DNA from: Alviniconcha marisindica | Lineage: Eukaryota > Mollusca > Gastropoda > Provannidae | NCBI GenBank assembly: GCA_018857735.1 | Contig: JABMCL010002319.1 | Span: 683,501-747,500 of the forward strand | Direction: 5' to 3' | Length of the DNA stretch: 64,000 bases | Shown: positions 27,284-37,200 of the stretch, one piece after another | Position numbering within the stretch: position 1 is the first letter of the stretch | How the letters are laid out: each line of letters opens with the position of its first letter | Translations under genes and position numbers: made by a program | Notes under the pieces: generated by a model | Database searches by the model: none | Told to the model about the DNA's origin: nothing | Seen by the model: the letters and a program-made list of their open reading frames with translations, nothing else

Positions 27284-27586
27284 TTTTTTCTTGCTTTTTT
27301 TCCCCTGTCCACATTTCCCACAATGTCTGGATTATAAGTTGACTGGGCGTAAAACACCAACTTACTTACTTACTTACTGGATTATAAGACTGGATCTCAC
27401 AAAACCGAACAGAGCAGTTGTGTTGCACTTTCAGCTCTTCTCAATCTGTTTTCAGATTCCCCAGTGCGTCTGTTCCGAGATGTGGTGCTGCTGACAGACG
27501 ACCGCAACCTTCGCCTCAAGGCACACACATCCAATGTTCCTGTCAAGGATGTCCCTGCATTTTGCCGCTGGTGCAAGGTCACCTGA
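3918..27586 (+). CDS. SMG6: SMG6 / EST1A, NMD endonuclease
   Basis: Twenty-one coding exons join with matching phases and GT-AG ends: 3918-3987, 5446-6899, 7965-8153, 9108-10432, 11416-11574, 12154-12346, 13618-13835, 14311-14389, 14917-15027, 15646-15828, 16697-16758, 17546-17691, 19101-19365, 20022-20119, 21559-21662, 22297-22476, 22754-22897, 23562-23712, 24708-24931, 27110-27191, 27456-27586. The product is about 1,855 aa; human SMG6 is 1,419. The order matches the family: disordered N-terminus with exon-junction-complex binding motifs, 14-3-3-like/TPR domain with the signature GRPYNQLAIL, then a C-terminal PIN nuclease. SMG6 cleaves transcripts near premature stops after UPF1 recruitment. 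The start at 3918 gives a 23-aa first exon (MAERDVVRITFKEIQ..) whose phase fits exon 2. SMG5 and SMG7 lack a complete active PIN, so SMG6 is the best identity. The boundary of exon 14 and the start are the least certain. Confidence 0.95.
7550..7964 (+). repeat. Degenerate repeats copying the SMG6 exon 3 acceptor
   Basis: The real acceptor region GTCACTCTCACAG|GTGGAA at 7952-7970 has near copies at about 7,733 (CAGTCTCACAG|GTAGAGAG) and 7,845 (GTCACTCTCACAG|TTAGAGAA), spaced about 110-115 bp. An older copy may lie near 7,555. The copies end in polypyrimidine-CAG and so are decoy acceptors. Confidence 0.65.
8748..8857 (+). repeat. Two-copy tandem duplication, about 60 bp
   Basis: GTCAGTCCATGTG(T/C)CCAGG followed by CTTTGTCCAGAAGATATTTT occurs twice in a row in SMG6 intron 3, nearly identical. 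No splice junction is involved. Confidence 0.85.
10540..10845 (+). repeat. Two-copy duplication, about 140 bp
   Basis: SMG6 intron 4 holds two diverged copies of a segment with AGCAGGGCTCA, then GTCATTCTGGAAA and TGCATTT(G/A)AAGTGATG. It lies about 100 bp beyond the exon 4 donor and does not include it. Confidence 0.7.
11556..11740 (+). repeat. 73-bp repeats copying the SMG6 exon 5 donor
   Basis: The exon end and donor TCAAACAGCTCAG|GTTGGTA at 11,562-11,581 is repeated exactly, with further intron sequence (about 31 identical bases), around 11,647. A third diverged copy lies near 11,719 (TCAAACAGCTCTGCTAGGTA). The spacing is about 73 bp. Each good copy carries 13 nt of exon plus a usable-looking GT. 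Confidence 0.9.
11840..12150 (+). repeat. Degenerate repeats with GGCAGGGCTGGT core
   Basis: GATCATGGCAGGGCTGGT near 11,848, GATTGCAGGGCTGGTTACAT near 11,980 and TAGCAGGGCTGTTTGCAT near 12,108 are about 130 bp apart. They lead up to the exon 6 acceptor GTTGTGGCAG|GCAAGAG. Whether that acceptor is part of the series is doubtful. Confidence 0.5.
13086..13430. repeat. 51-bp minisatellite, about 7 copies
   Basis: Very regular tandem copies of a 51-bp unit (GAGATGACAGTGTTTGGGAC, then TCCTCTCCCTGCCCCTCTGC, then ACATAAACCAA) in SMG6 intron 6. The unit length is a multiple of three and lacks stops in several frames, giving repetitive open frames on both strands (one plus, three minus). These are artefacts. 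The array ends about 190 bp before the exon 7 acceptor and does not contain it. Confidence 0.95.
14020..14097 (+). repeat. 27-bp repeat, about 3 copies
   Basis: GTGAGGAACATAAGTGGAAT followed by GGGAAAT, tandem, in SMG6 intron 7. Confidence 0.85.
15040..15151. repeat. (CA)n and (TA)n microsatellites
   Basis: A short CA run, an A run and a TA run of about 40 bp lie just after the exon 9 donor and before the 46-bp array. They give low-complexity open frames that are not genes. Confidence 0.95.
15160..15645 (+). repeat. 46-bp array ending on the SMG6 exon 10 acceptor
   Basis: About ten copies of a 46-bp unit: GACTGGTCCCCACTCCCCCT, TCCCAGGGAGAATTGCTGTT, GGGTTT. The last one is the real acceptor, TGACTGGTCCCCACTCCCTG then TCCCCAG|GAAGAGG. 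Every unit therefore holds a strong polypyrimidine tract with CAG|GRAGA, mimicking the acceptor and the first five exonic bases. A 250-aa minus-strand frame over this array is a repeat artefact. Confidence 0.95.
15885..16024. repeat. (GT)n microsatellite
   Basis: A long GT run with GCGT interruptions in SMG6 intron 10. Confidence 0.97.
16335..16876 (+). repeat. 120-bp direct duplication flanking SMG6 exon 11
   Basis: About 16,345-16,460 and 16,759-16,876 are near-identical (GTGCCTCTC..TTTCCTCTTT, then CATTTGTCAGACTAGTGAGG and GAGAAACCACAGATCAAAAG). They bracket the 62-nt exon 11 (16,697-16,758). The right copy begins at the exon 11 donor. The left copy has TTCAGTGCCTCTC where the right has AAGTAAGTGCCTCTC, so the donor itself is not cleanly preserved. 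Confidence 0.9.
17140..17505 (+). repeat. 40-bp minisatellite, about 9 copies
   Basis: The unit is CAGACATGTACAGGTGTTGC followed by ACCATTGTGAGAGTGTTTGT, in SMG6 intron 11. It stops about 40 bp before the exon 12 acceptor, which it does not include. Confidence 0.95.
17700..18275 (+). repeat. 29-bp minisatellite, about 20 copies
   Basis: The unit ACAGCTTTACTTGTGAATGT GTTTGTGAG is highly homogeneous. It begins about 17 bp after the SMG6 exon 12 donor at 17,691|17,692. The donor itself is not copied. Confidence 0.97.
18325..18815 (+). repeat. Three ~190-bp units with poly-G tracts
   Basis: Three successive copies in SMG6 intron 12 each contain a G run (about 18,336, 18,517 and 18,717), a GGCAGA..GACTGGCTGGCAGAAA stretch, AGCAGGTTCA and CCCAACAGCTTTG. 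Poly-G tracts of 15-20 bp may be misassembled in length. Confidence 0.85.
20203..20378. repeat. (CT)n-(CA)n compound microsatellite
   Basis: About 70 bp of CT followed by about 100 bp of CA in SMG6 intron 14. Dipeptide open frames across it are artefacts. Confidence 0.98.
20620..21590 (+). repeat. Repeats copying the SMG6 exon 15 acceptor and exon start
   Basis: The first 31 bases of exon 15 (GCAGTGAAGCACTGGTGTTG ATGGAAGATTC) recur at about 21,290 and 21,409. Diverged copies lie near 20,681, 20,789 and 20,907. Upstream intron sequence (TGTTGATTTGTGTATTGGC) is included. In the two best copies the acceptor reads GGCCTGCAG rather than GGCAG. The real one is ATTGGCAG|GCAGTGAAG at 21,551-21,567. 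Spacing is about 100-150 bp. Confidence 0.92.
20966..21040. repeat. Perfect 35-bp inverted repeat, 5-nt loop
   Basis: The left arm 20,966-21,000 (starting ATCATGTTTGTGTGTTGATT) is the exact reverse complement of 21,006-21,040, with loop TCACT. It sits inside the exon 15 repeat field and would fold as a long hairpin in SMG6 pre-mRNA. Confidence 0.97.
22605..22785 (+). repeat. ~66-bp repeats copying the SMG6 exon 17 acceptor
   Basis: The exon 17 start ACGGAAGATGTGATTGTGGA GAG (22,754 onward) is preceded by copies at 22,622 (ACGGAAGACATGATTGTGGA) and 22,687 (ACAGAGGACATGATTGTGGA). The 22,687 copy also has the acceptor, TGTGAAACAG|. About 24 nt of exon are duplicated. Confidence 0.93.
22880..23350 (+). 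repeat. Repeats copying the SMG6 exon 17 donor
   Basis: The exon 17 end ACAAACACACCTTGCAG|GTAAG (22,881-22,902) is echoed many times in intron 17. Copies with an intact CTTGCAG|GTAAA lie near 23,019, 23,091 and 23,172; variants read CTTGCTGGTGAAC. Further degenerate ACACACCTT units run to about 23,350. Units are about 35-75 bp. Confidence 0.9.
23890..23955. repeat. (CT)n microsatellite
   Basis: About 65 bp of CT in SMG6 intron 18. Confidence 0.98.
25593..26779 (-). mobile_element. Decayed piggyBac-like element
   Basis: Ends are inverted: TTAACTCTTTCATCCCTG at 25,593 and CAGGGATGAAAGAGTTAA at 26,762-26,779, that is, 14-bp terminal repeats with TTAA at both edges, as in the piggyBac superfamily. 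On the minus strand a broken reading frame starts with an acidic region (MAADEYNDSDQFSDDDVYDN at about 26,448) and continues in another frame (DDENLPLFFTQPRFEWTGGD at about 26,290), resembling a transposase N-terminus. The catalytic part is absent. It lies antisense in SMG6 intron 19. Confidence 0.75.
26895..27090 (+). repeat. 92-bp tandem duplication with two TGACGTCA sites
   Basis: CATGTTCTCATCCAGTC..TGTGTTGCTGTTGAGCTC then ATGGGATTATGACGTCATGT occurs twice, just upstream of SMG6 exon 20. Each copy contains the full palindrome TGACGTCA (about 26,953 and 27,044), the consensus CREB/ATF site. Confidence 0.92.
27225..27380 (+). mobile_element. Retroelement tail fragment
   Basis: GACTGGGCGTAAAACACCAA followed by (CTTA)n at about 27,342-27,378 matches the tail at 41,757-41,790 and resembles the GACGTTAAGCACCA..(TTAC)n end of the SINE family. 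A poly-G run of about 18 lies at 27,263. SMG6 intron 20. Confidence 0.65.
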
Positions 27587-28600
27587 ACAGCCTGACCCTG
27601 TACAGCGAGAGATTGAACTTTCTGTGACCTTGTGGAGCAAGGTCATTTTAGTTTTGACCTTGACCTTGTTGAACAAGGTGCCTCTAATTTCAGACTAAGC
27701 AGGCAAGGCCAATCTGACCTTGTGGAGCAAGGTCGGATCAGATGTCGCCCATGGCGAGACTTGCCAGTCATGCCTCACGCGCTGCTGCCTGTTCAACTTG
27801 GGCTGTGGTTGTCCCCTACCTGTTTGGATTGGAACGAGCAATATTCCTTCTGTTGATGCAGATGGTTTTGTCCTTTTATAGTTGTGGCAGTTTGATGCGC
27901 CCTTTCTTTAACAATGTGTCTGCTGTGAGGTAAAAAAAAAAATAACACTGTTGTATTCCCCCCTCCGCCCACTCCTCCAATCCTCGACCTTGCTCACTTC
28001 CTCCCGCGTCTTCACAGCTAATGGCATCTTAATGCCCAGCTGGGATTTTAGGTGAGGATTCCTGTTAGACAATGTTAAAACATGAGTTTGCTTGTTTTAT
28101 AGCATCCATGGGTGTTTTTAATTTTTTTATATGTGTGTGTGTATGTGTGTGCCACAACTAAGATACTCATGGCGGGTTTTGTGTACAGACAGAATGAACA
28201 GTGGCTTCAGTGAAGCTAGCTGACAGAATAAACTGCTTTTAAGAAAGTGCATGGACAGAACAGCTTGGTTCTGATGACGTGAACAGACCGACCCTGGCAT
28301 TTTGAAGGGATATGATGACAAAGAGTGATGCAACAGTTCCTGCAAAGTGAACGGATGGACAGGATTCCATGCAGCTGGCACTCTGACTGGTTCGGTGATT
28401 GCTAGCTTCCAAACAATCATAGGTTTTATACTTTGTGGTTTATCAGCAGATTGTTTTAGGTTTTTTTTAGTCGTAGTTGTACAGAAAAGTCACTTTTCTG
28501 GAGGAATTGTGAAAGCCTGCATTTGTTATCTTGGTACAGTTTGTAACAATGTTGTTATTATTGTTTGTAATAAATAAAAAATATGTGGCTTGGAAACCCC
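27587..28600 (+). other. SMG6: SMG6 3'UTR (predicted)
   Basis: Two overlapping AATAAA signals at 28,569-28,578 give a likely poly(A) site near 28,595 and a 3'UTR of about 1 kb. Near its start lie three hairpins of the form GACCTTG-N5-CAAGGTC (27,626-27,644; 27,662-27,679 with a mismatched end pair; 27,716-27,734). Later AATAAA motifs (about 30,173 and 32,153) leave open a longer form. Confidence 0.6.
28569..28578 (+). terminator. SMG6: Poly(A) signals of SMG6
   Basis: AATAAATAAA, two overlapping canonical polyadenylation signals about 980 nt after the stop codon. Confidence 0.65.
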
Positions 28601-30583
28601 CCCTTCTTGATGAGCATGGCAGACTCTCTTTATCTGGCAGCTTTGTGAAGATGATACCTTAACCTGTGTACAAAGTTGTTTTGCGGCAATGCCGGATCTT
28701 CTGTCGTTACCTCATAATCAAAGAAAGAACAAAAAACAACGGAAAACAGGTTCTGTTTTCTGCAAGGTTAAACTGACTCTTCTGTTTATTTATAGTTTTA
28801 AACCTAACGGTGCTTTTTTTGTTTTTATTTAGATTTTTTGTACAGAAGAGTTCACATATTTATAGAATAATCCTCCCACCCATATACTCACCTTGGCTCC
28901 CTTCCTTTGTGCCTTCCAGGATAGTTCAGGATAAGTCCCCCTCCTCCCCACCCACCCCTCACACACACTCCTTCCCCCTCACACACACTCCTTCCTCTTC
29001 CCTGAATACCTTGCATCATTTGGTAGCATTCATCTGGATATGAGCTGAGAGCCAGTTTGCATTTTTTAATTATTATTTTTTAATTTATTGTCAAATTCCA
29101 GTGGATCCTCCTCATGACAATGGGGCTAGGAACATGAAGGTTACTTTGTTTTAAAAAGTGCTGAAAGTCTGAGAAAAAATGGGGTCATGGGACTATCCAG
29201 GTCACTTCGTCTCTGGCAGAGTGCTGGGTTGAAGGAGTTTTGTCTTGATGCAGTTCTACTGTACCATGCTTAGCGTGTGTTTTGATACATGTACCAGCTT
29301 TGGATTAGCATAAAGTTCCTTGTCGTTGTTTGAGAAAATGAAACAAACCTGGTGTGTTTGTCCTGGAGATGTATTGGAGAAGAAAAAAAACACCCTTGAT
29401 GGGGGGAAAAATCAAAGAGTGTCTTCTTTTTTTTAAAGTTCAAAATATCACATTTCCTCTTCCTTCTCCGTGTGAGATGTTTTGAGAGTGTGTGAGATGT
29501 GGTCACTATGAATCACATGATATGAATTTATTATGCATGTGATAATTTTAGTTCTTTTCTACTTTCAAAAATATTTAGTGCGTAAGTGTAATCATAATGT
29601 TAAACATCCAGTTGCATCTGAAACTTAAGGTTTTGCATCTCATCAGGCATAGTAAGTAATACAGTCAATTTGAAGTACCATATATGATGTGTACCAATTG
29701 AACTTAAACTCTTCCTACCAGTTTTGGTGACCTTGACCTCATTCTGGGGTCAAAGCAGTGTTAAAAGATCAATTAAAACAGAACATTGCATTGGTCAGTA
29801 AGTTCTTATCAGATTAATTTTAAACTTGTGAATGCATGTTTCTTGGTTGTTGTTTTTTGTTTGTTTTTAACTTTTGTTTTTTAATCAAATCAAGATTTAA
29901 CTTTATATGATTATTATGTACTTTGTACAAATGAATAATGAATTCAAAAATGAAACAAGGACATTCAAAGATTTTGATTGCATAACAGTTAGGCAACTGT
30001 CTTCTGTTTTTGTTTGTTTGTTTTCTTTTTGTTTTTTTCTTCTTCAGATTTATAATATTCATACATGTAGTCCTGCATTACACACTTTGTGTTGTGTAAT
30101 TGACAGTAACTGCGTTCAAAATGAAGTCATTGGAAGATTAAGAAAAGGATGATTAAACATTTCATTTGTTTCAATAAATGGAAATTAAATGATGGCATTG
30201 TTAACGTTACGTTTGTTCCTGTTTTAGTGCAGGTTTACATTTTTTCATTTAAAAAAAAAAGAGCAGAACAAAATGACATGCTGCTCAAACTTCTACCGTA
30301 GCCAGCTAAATTTCAGATCACTCTGGTGGTAATCACATATTTTATACAAGGTTCATACAGGCCTTTAGAAAAAAAATTTCTGACGTTTCCAGGACAGAAT
30401 GTCATCTTTCAAGGACCTTGGTATATCAGAAATTGACATCTGGCAAAAAACCCTCTGTGCCCTTCTTACAGTTAGAAATTCTCTTAGGTGACATTACCTG
30501 TGACATTCTATTTCTTTTTACAGGTATTCACTCGTCTTCAAACTGTTCAATAATTAAAGCATACACATACCTACACACACTCC

Positions 30584-30624
<41 letters not shown>

Positions 30625-32936
30625 TTTTTTTTAGAGACCTCTGTTTTGAATATGTAAGAAGTCAAGGACCTGTACAGGACTGGAAATTTTCATTTTAAAT
30701 TGCAGCTTTTTTTGCAAACCCTGTAAATTTGTAGGGGCCCACAGTGCTGAGGCGAGTCATACTGTCTTATATGAAAAGCTTTGGTCTGTTAAATTGCACA
30801 CACAATCAGTGTGAATATGATAAAGTTCAAGTTTGTTCATAATAACTGAGTTTCAGACAGGCCAGATGCAGGCTCGTTTTGTGATCACAAAGTTGGCTTT
30901 GGGAATAAAATGCATGAGGATAAAAATAATAATTATGTAAACAACAAAAGTGTAATCACTGATAACACATGATTCTTATATTCATTCAGAGTCTTCTGAC
31001 TGTCTTTACCCTTTTGAACTTGTTGTTGTTTTGGCAGATTGTGCCTCAAATCTGGCTAGGGATAATGCGCCATAGAAATGTCCATTATTATTATTATTAT
31101 TATCGTCATTACATGGTGAAATTGGTGGGCAGTCTTTACCACCCCTTCCTGCAGAGGAATCACCTTATCATGTTCACAGTGGGACAGTCAAATCTGAAAC
31201 TGGGAAGAAGGAAACTTCAGAGTTAATTAAAGTCAAAGAGCCCTGTCTTGTAGTTTGAAAGGTAACCTCAGACTAAGGCAGGCTTGTGCTACAGGTGTTT
31301 CAAAGACAGAACCACAGCTTTCTGACATATCATTTGTAACATTATGACCGTTTTTGTGTGTGTGTGGTTTTTGGTTTGTTTTCAGAACATGAAAACTCGC
31401 ATAAAGCAAAGACAAATAAAATAAAAACCTCACAGAAATTCAAGTAACCAATCAAACCTGCCCAGGTTTACCTGTTTTGATGACTTTGACCTTATTTTAA
31501 AGCCAGCAGCATTACAAAAGGAAAACTTAAGCTGTGTTGCCTCAGAAAGCTGTTGTGTGATATGTGACATGAAATGGCTGTTATTGATAATGCTGTTGGT
31601 AGCATGCATATATAACAGTGTTTCCATTGACGCTGAGCAAGTTTATAAATGGTTCACTTTATAGGATTAAATTGATAGCCTCTGGCACAGTGGTAGCCTT
31701 CTTGCTCATACAAATCTTCTCTTTTTTTCTCTCTTTTTTTCCAGCTTCAGTCTTATCTGATAGTCAGAGCAGCATCAGAAAGATAAAACTGAAATTTGCA
31801 AAATACTATTCTCAGTCTTATCAAATTCAGATCTTGTAGGGTTGATTGTTACACACACATTAATAAAGACACAAGTTACCAACAAGTCTGGAGACAAAGA
31901 AATTGCATAATATATGTATTATCTGTGTGGAGAGAATCTTCTTCTTAACATGACTTATTCTATGACATTAAAATGACTGTATCCTCTACCATGACATTAA
32001 TTTTGGTCCAGAACATCTTACTTTGCAGTGGTATGTACATTCATAAGAACAGATTGTTAAAATGATCAGTCTTGCAGTTGGTGTCCAGAAATCTGCATCT
32101 TGCACATGAAGCCTGCAAGGTTCACGAATGGTTAGTGATTATTTTATGTAAAGAATAAAAACCACAACCATTGGAACAAGTTTTAAGTGTGAATCATTTA
32201 AGCATTTGCTCTTTTTGTTGCATGTGGAATTGGATCTGATTACAAAAGTCAGTTAAGATCTGAGAAAAAAAAAATAGGAGAAATTAGATGTGAGCAAAAC
32301 ATTGGTGCGATTAAAAAAAATTAAGCCTAGATCATTACCTACACTGCTTAGATGGTTAAGATTCAAATGAAAATAAAGTCTAAAATATCTTCAGATACTT
32401 TTTGAGAATGTGCACATGTGCTTTCCCCATCTTAAAATTTAAATGTGCATTCAATGTAGAAACTTGTCATGCCTGTTTGGGTGGTCCATTGGAGCATTTG
32501 GAAGCATTCTGTGCCTGCTGACCTAAGCCCATCCACCATGAGTGGTTTGCATCTCACACAGTCTGTGGGCACAACTCTTCAGTCTTCAAGGGTCATTAAG
32601 CCAGCAGTACCAGTGATGACACATGGCTTGTTTGCGCAATATACATGAATAATAATATGAATAATAATAGAGATTTTTATAGTGCTGTGTCACTGACTGA
32701 AGTGGCCTCATGGTGGGTGCTTTACCAGCAAACTAACTAAAGTCACTTGACAGGCCTGTAAAGATAATGACTATAATGTTGTTTTTGTTAGATCAAGTGT
32801 AAAGTAAAACAACAGAATGTGAAAATGTGTGTTTAATTATTCAACACAGTACAACACTCCACCTGAAATGGAAGTGCACTTACAGCAAGATGCATAACAA
32901 AGATGAAGTATTAAAAGTCATGACAAATTACATTTT

Positions 32937-32985
<49 letters not shown>

Positions 32986-34180
32986 ATCTGGCAACTAGCA
33001 GTAATGAACCACAATAACTTGCTTTTCAGGTGTCCAGTCTGGCAGCTAGTAATAATAAAACGCACATTAAAACTTGAGCTATACCAGTCTAGCAATATCA
33101 GTGACAAAATACACATAAACTAGTTATAGTATATGTCTACTAGTTAGCATAATCTGACTACAGCAGCAGTCCCTGGAGTTAAAACCAGACTGGCCTAACT
33201 GGCCATCATCTAAGCCTACTTTACATAATGAAAGACCTGGACCAAAAGAAAGCTGAAGGCCTTTAACACTGTTAAAGTAAGTAAGCACAATAAGCAGACT
33301 AACTGCATCACATGCTGGTGTCATTGACACTTTAAGCTAACCCCCCCCCCCCTCCCCACCCTCCTCTCTCTCTCTCTCTCTCTCTCTCTCATACCCACAC
33401 ACCACCCCTCCTTCTTCCTTACCAACCTGCCAATCTGGCACTGGTTCCTGTCATGGGCATCCTCTCTCCCTCCCTCCCTCCCTCCCACCTCCCCCGCATG
33501 AACACTTGGTGCTTAAACTCAGGTTACACTTAATTCCACTTGACTACATGGAGGAGATAGTTGCAGAAAAAGGCAGCAGTCTACAGTCTTCATGGAACAA
33601 AACAAGGCCCATTGTCAACCAAATAAACATTGAAACTGTTGAATGAAACATTGGAAAATTTCATAATCTGAGATGTGGGGTTGAGCACACACAGACTTCT
33701 GCATTTCCCAGGCTCTTTGCCAACATACAACCTTGGAACTAAATAATAACTGGAATTTGTAAATGTCATACCTATCAAAACTATGCAAAATGCGTTGGTA
33801 ATGCTGAGCCGCAAGTGCGCTCACTCTCACTGTCTCAGAAGCCAAGACTGATAAGCATGGTCACCACATGGATGACCAAAACATGCTAGGCTTTGTAACA
33901 GCGCCGAGATTTCTCCAGAAACAAAATTTTAAGTACTACAGATGAGACTATGAAGCGGGGTCACCCCGTGTTCATACACAGGCATGCACAAAGATTACAT
34001 ACGTTACAAACCCTGTGATCTTGATCTTGATCTTGATAGTTACGTCGACTTGGGCCATGTCCTGGCATAAATGTCAGATGTCAGTGGAATATGGAAACAC
34101 CCAAATTAACCAGCATTTACTGAAAATGTTAGAGTCTTCAAACTGTTGAACCTGGACACCGTGAAAGAAGAAGAGCGGTG
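28601..34180. other. Intergenic between SMG6 and KIF22
   Basis: No coding exon is recognised. The sequence is AT-rich with (CA)n at 30,588-30,622, (TA)n at 32,939-32,983 and (CT)n with C runs at 33,342-33,390. Dispersed elements include TGACCTTGACCT-type pieces near 29,725 and 31,484 and a (ATA)n-GATTTTTATAGTGC..GCTTTAC element at about 32,645-32,725. A TACAGGCCTTTAGAAA..ACCTGTACAGGACTGGAAAT pair at 30,350-30,690 may be a small hAT-type MITE (weak). Confidence 0.5.
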
Positions 34181-34284
34181 TGCCCGCCCCTTAAATCGAG
34201 CAGACGACAATTTCAGGCGGAAGGGAAGCTACTCTTAGACGCATGCTTTGATTGGTCGAGTCGCCGGAAGAGGGAAAATTCAAA
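34180..34284 (+). promoter_or_regulatory. KIF22: KIF22 proximal promoter
   Basis: Within 105 bp of the ATG: a GC box GCCCGCCCC (34,182-34,190), an inverted CCAAT box ATTGG (34,251-34,255), an ETS-type CCGGAAG (34,264-34,270) and TTCAAA just before the start codon, which fits the TTYGAA cell-cycle homology (CHR) consensus read on the other strand. No TATA box. CCAAT plus CHR is a known arrangement in vertebrate G2/M genes; its use here is inference. Confidence 0.5.
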
Positions 34285-37200
34285 ATGGAGGCATCAACAA
34301 TTGGTGGGAAGCGATTTCCAAGAGGTGGTAAGTAGATCTGTTACTTGAGTTTTTTTAATTTCATTTCAAGTGGTCACAATGATTGTTCTTCTACTGTAGT
34401 GTGGTTCTGTACTACTGGCTGCTGGGCCTTCTCTGATCAAAAAATGGTATCTCTTCCGTTTAACGTGTGCAACGATCTTTGTGTGTAAATTGTAATGCCA
34501 TGTCATGGTGGCGGTGCACACGAAAGCACTGCCGAGGGGAACAGGCCAGCATGTATGGCTGGGGCATTGGTTTGGCTCATGAATGCATGACATGATCCAC
34601 AAAATTTTTAGAAGATGAAATCTGCTCAGAGTATGTTTGTCACTTTATGTCATGTGTGTGTGCATGCATGCATTTGTCACATTTAGATTTAGTGCATGCA
34701 TGCGATTGTGAGCAAAGTATTCAGTGGGGGGTAGATGTTCAGTACTTACAGTGTAAAGTTGCCTCTATCAGAGTCTCTGGTAATTAACAATTCTGTCGTT
34801 GGGTCAATGAGGTGCTGCACAAAGAGCCAAGGAGATGGACAGAAGGAAGGCAGGGGACAAACGACAGACAAAGGTCAAGGTGGTGATCCGCGTGCGTCCC
34901 CCTCTGGCAGCAGGTAGCAAGATCTGTGTGGGAACTGCAGGCAACAAGGTGGAGATCTTCAACCACAGGAATGTCCGAGAGAATCTCCAGTATGAGTAAG
35001 TAACTTAGTAAGCTTTAACTTTGGTTAGGATGAAATATTTACAGGGTAAAATCCAAGGAGACGGTTGGAAATTCCTGGACCATTTTAAAAGTTATTTTGG
35101 GTCACAAATGTCATCACAATCATTAAATGAGGTCCATATTTACCAATTACAGCTAAAATCAGCAACAAAAGGTGATTTTTTTCATATATTTTTGTCTTTG
35201 ATTGTTTCAAGTTGGTGTCATGGATTGCAAATGGCGTACAAAGCTGACAGAGTGCTGCTAGGTCAGCGGCCTCGTTAAACAAGCTATGGCAATAAAAAAA
35301 AAACACGGTGAAATGTACAGAAAAAAATTGCAATCTGAGAACGTTGAGTCGTGAGTACAATTGTCTTGCCAAAGTCAGCACTAAGGAAGTGTTCACGTTG
35401 TTACTGGGAAACTAGGTCAAAGGGCAATATGTGCCGACTCAAACTAACAATCAAAGAGAAAAATATATGAAAAAAACTCACCTTTTGTTGCAGATTTTGG
35501 CTGTAATCGGTAGATATGGATCTCATTTAATGATTGTGATGATATTTGTGACCAAAAATAACTTTTAAAATGGTCCAGGAATTTCCGACCGTCTCATTGA
35601 TTTGGATTTGACCTATTTACAGTCCTGCACCAACATTTACTTTTATGTGAACACTTGTTCTGTGCCTCATCTCAACATGAGCCCTATGAGTAGGCACTTC
35701 ACAATGGCAACTTATATATATATAGCATCATTTTCTGCTTCTGAACAGACCCACTGCACTATAGCTGTATGTGACTCAGAATGAGTGACTGTAGTTTTAC
35801 ATAGCACATTCTGAATACCCACCTGCCACTTCTACTGGGATTTGAATCCAAGACCTTTCAATCATGAGTCTGGCACTCTACCACTGAGCTATTCCCACTC
35901 CACCAACATGTGTCCAGATACCACAGGTGGAGATCTAGTTTGGAGAAAAGATGATGCAGTGTAAACTGGCAAGACTGTCAGTGTCACTGAAAGTGACTGC
36001 AGAATGAAAATGAATTCATTCAGTCCTGATTGTGTTTTTCAGGTTTGCATCAGTGTACGATGGGCGCAGTGGGCAGCGTGAGATATTTGAAGCTTGTGTG
36101 CGTCCCCTTCTGGTCCACGCCCTCAGAGGAGAAAATGTGTCTATATTTGCCTACGGACCAACAGGGGCTGGTGAGGTTTTTGATTTGGGTGAATGCTTGC
36201 ATACATTCTTGATTTCATGCGTGAGGTGGAAATCAAGGTTTGCATTAACTGGTAATTGCTGGTATTTTACCAGTTAAGGTCAGCATATACGGGGCGGGGG
36301 GGGGGGGGGGGATCAGCAATCGGTCAGATGTACTGACTGGTTTTTTACGTGTTCTCAAAAACCCTTAAGAAGATGCATTTAAAAAATAAAAATAAATCAT
36401 TAAATGCAGCACAGAGTCAGAGAGTGCATGTGTGTGTTCTAACTTGTGGAAGGGAGCAGCAGCAGGGTGTTTGCTAGTAGAACTCTAGTGGTATAGGCAG
36501 CTATGTATCTGACCGGTCGCTGAGTGATTGTCTGACCAGCTTCTGTGAACCACTTTCAACACCTAACAGATGTCACACTGGTTTCAAAATAATGTAGCAC
36601 AATCACTGTGAGTCACTGACAAACTGTCACAAAGTGTTGTGATCCTGGGGTGGAATAGCCCAATGTATCTATAATGGTATAATAATAAAGAGGATTTCTA
36701 GAGCACCCATTTACTGTACAAGGTGGGAGCACAGGGTGCTTTACAATAACACTAAAGACACACCCACACAAACATGTGTTGGATGGGGAGATAGGCACGG
36801 CTGTGAAAAAGACAGTTTAGAAATAGTTATTGAACAGGTGCGTCTTGAGGGCGGCTTTAAAACTAATAAAAGAGGAGGCAGAATCAGAGTGTTTGAGGCA
36901 AATTGTTCATGGTATCACAACTGGTATCAGGCAGGATGAATAAAGCCATTAAAGGTGACCCTAGAATGATCACCTGCATCCTTTGCACACTGTCTGATGT
37001 CATTCTGTCAGGTGTTCATGTTTTCAGGCAAGACACACACAATGTTGGGTACAGAAGAGGACCCGGGGATGATCCCCCGCGTCATTCACACCCTGTTCCA
37101 AAACCTCGCCACCACGGCAACTGCGGAATCAACCACCAATGCTTCTGACAGTGACACACACAGAGTTACCTTCTCTTACCTTGAAATCTACAATGAAAAG

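Larger units (their letters stand above)
23562..27586 (+). other. SMG6: SMG6 exons 18-21: PIN endonuclease domain
   Basis: Residues about 1,679-1,855 form the catalytic PIN domain. The acidic residues expected of an active SMG6 PIN are all present: FLVTDTNCFIDHL (Asp about 1683), NELDGLAKG (Glu about 1714), GNNDDLILSCCLHYCKD (Asp about 1789) and LLTDDRNLRLKA (Asp about 1827/1828). This retained acidic set argues for an active nuclease and against SMG5, whose PIN has lost most of these residues. The protein ends AFCRWCKVT, a few residues after the last helix. Intron 19 (24,932-27,109) contains a decayed DNA transposon. Confidence 0.95.
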
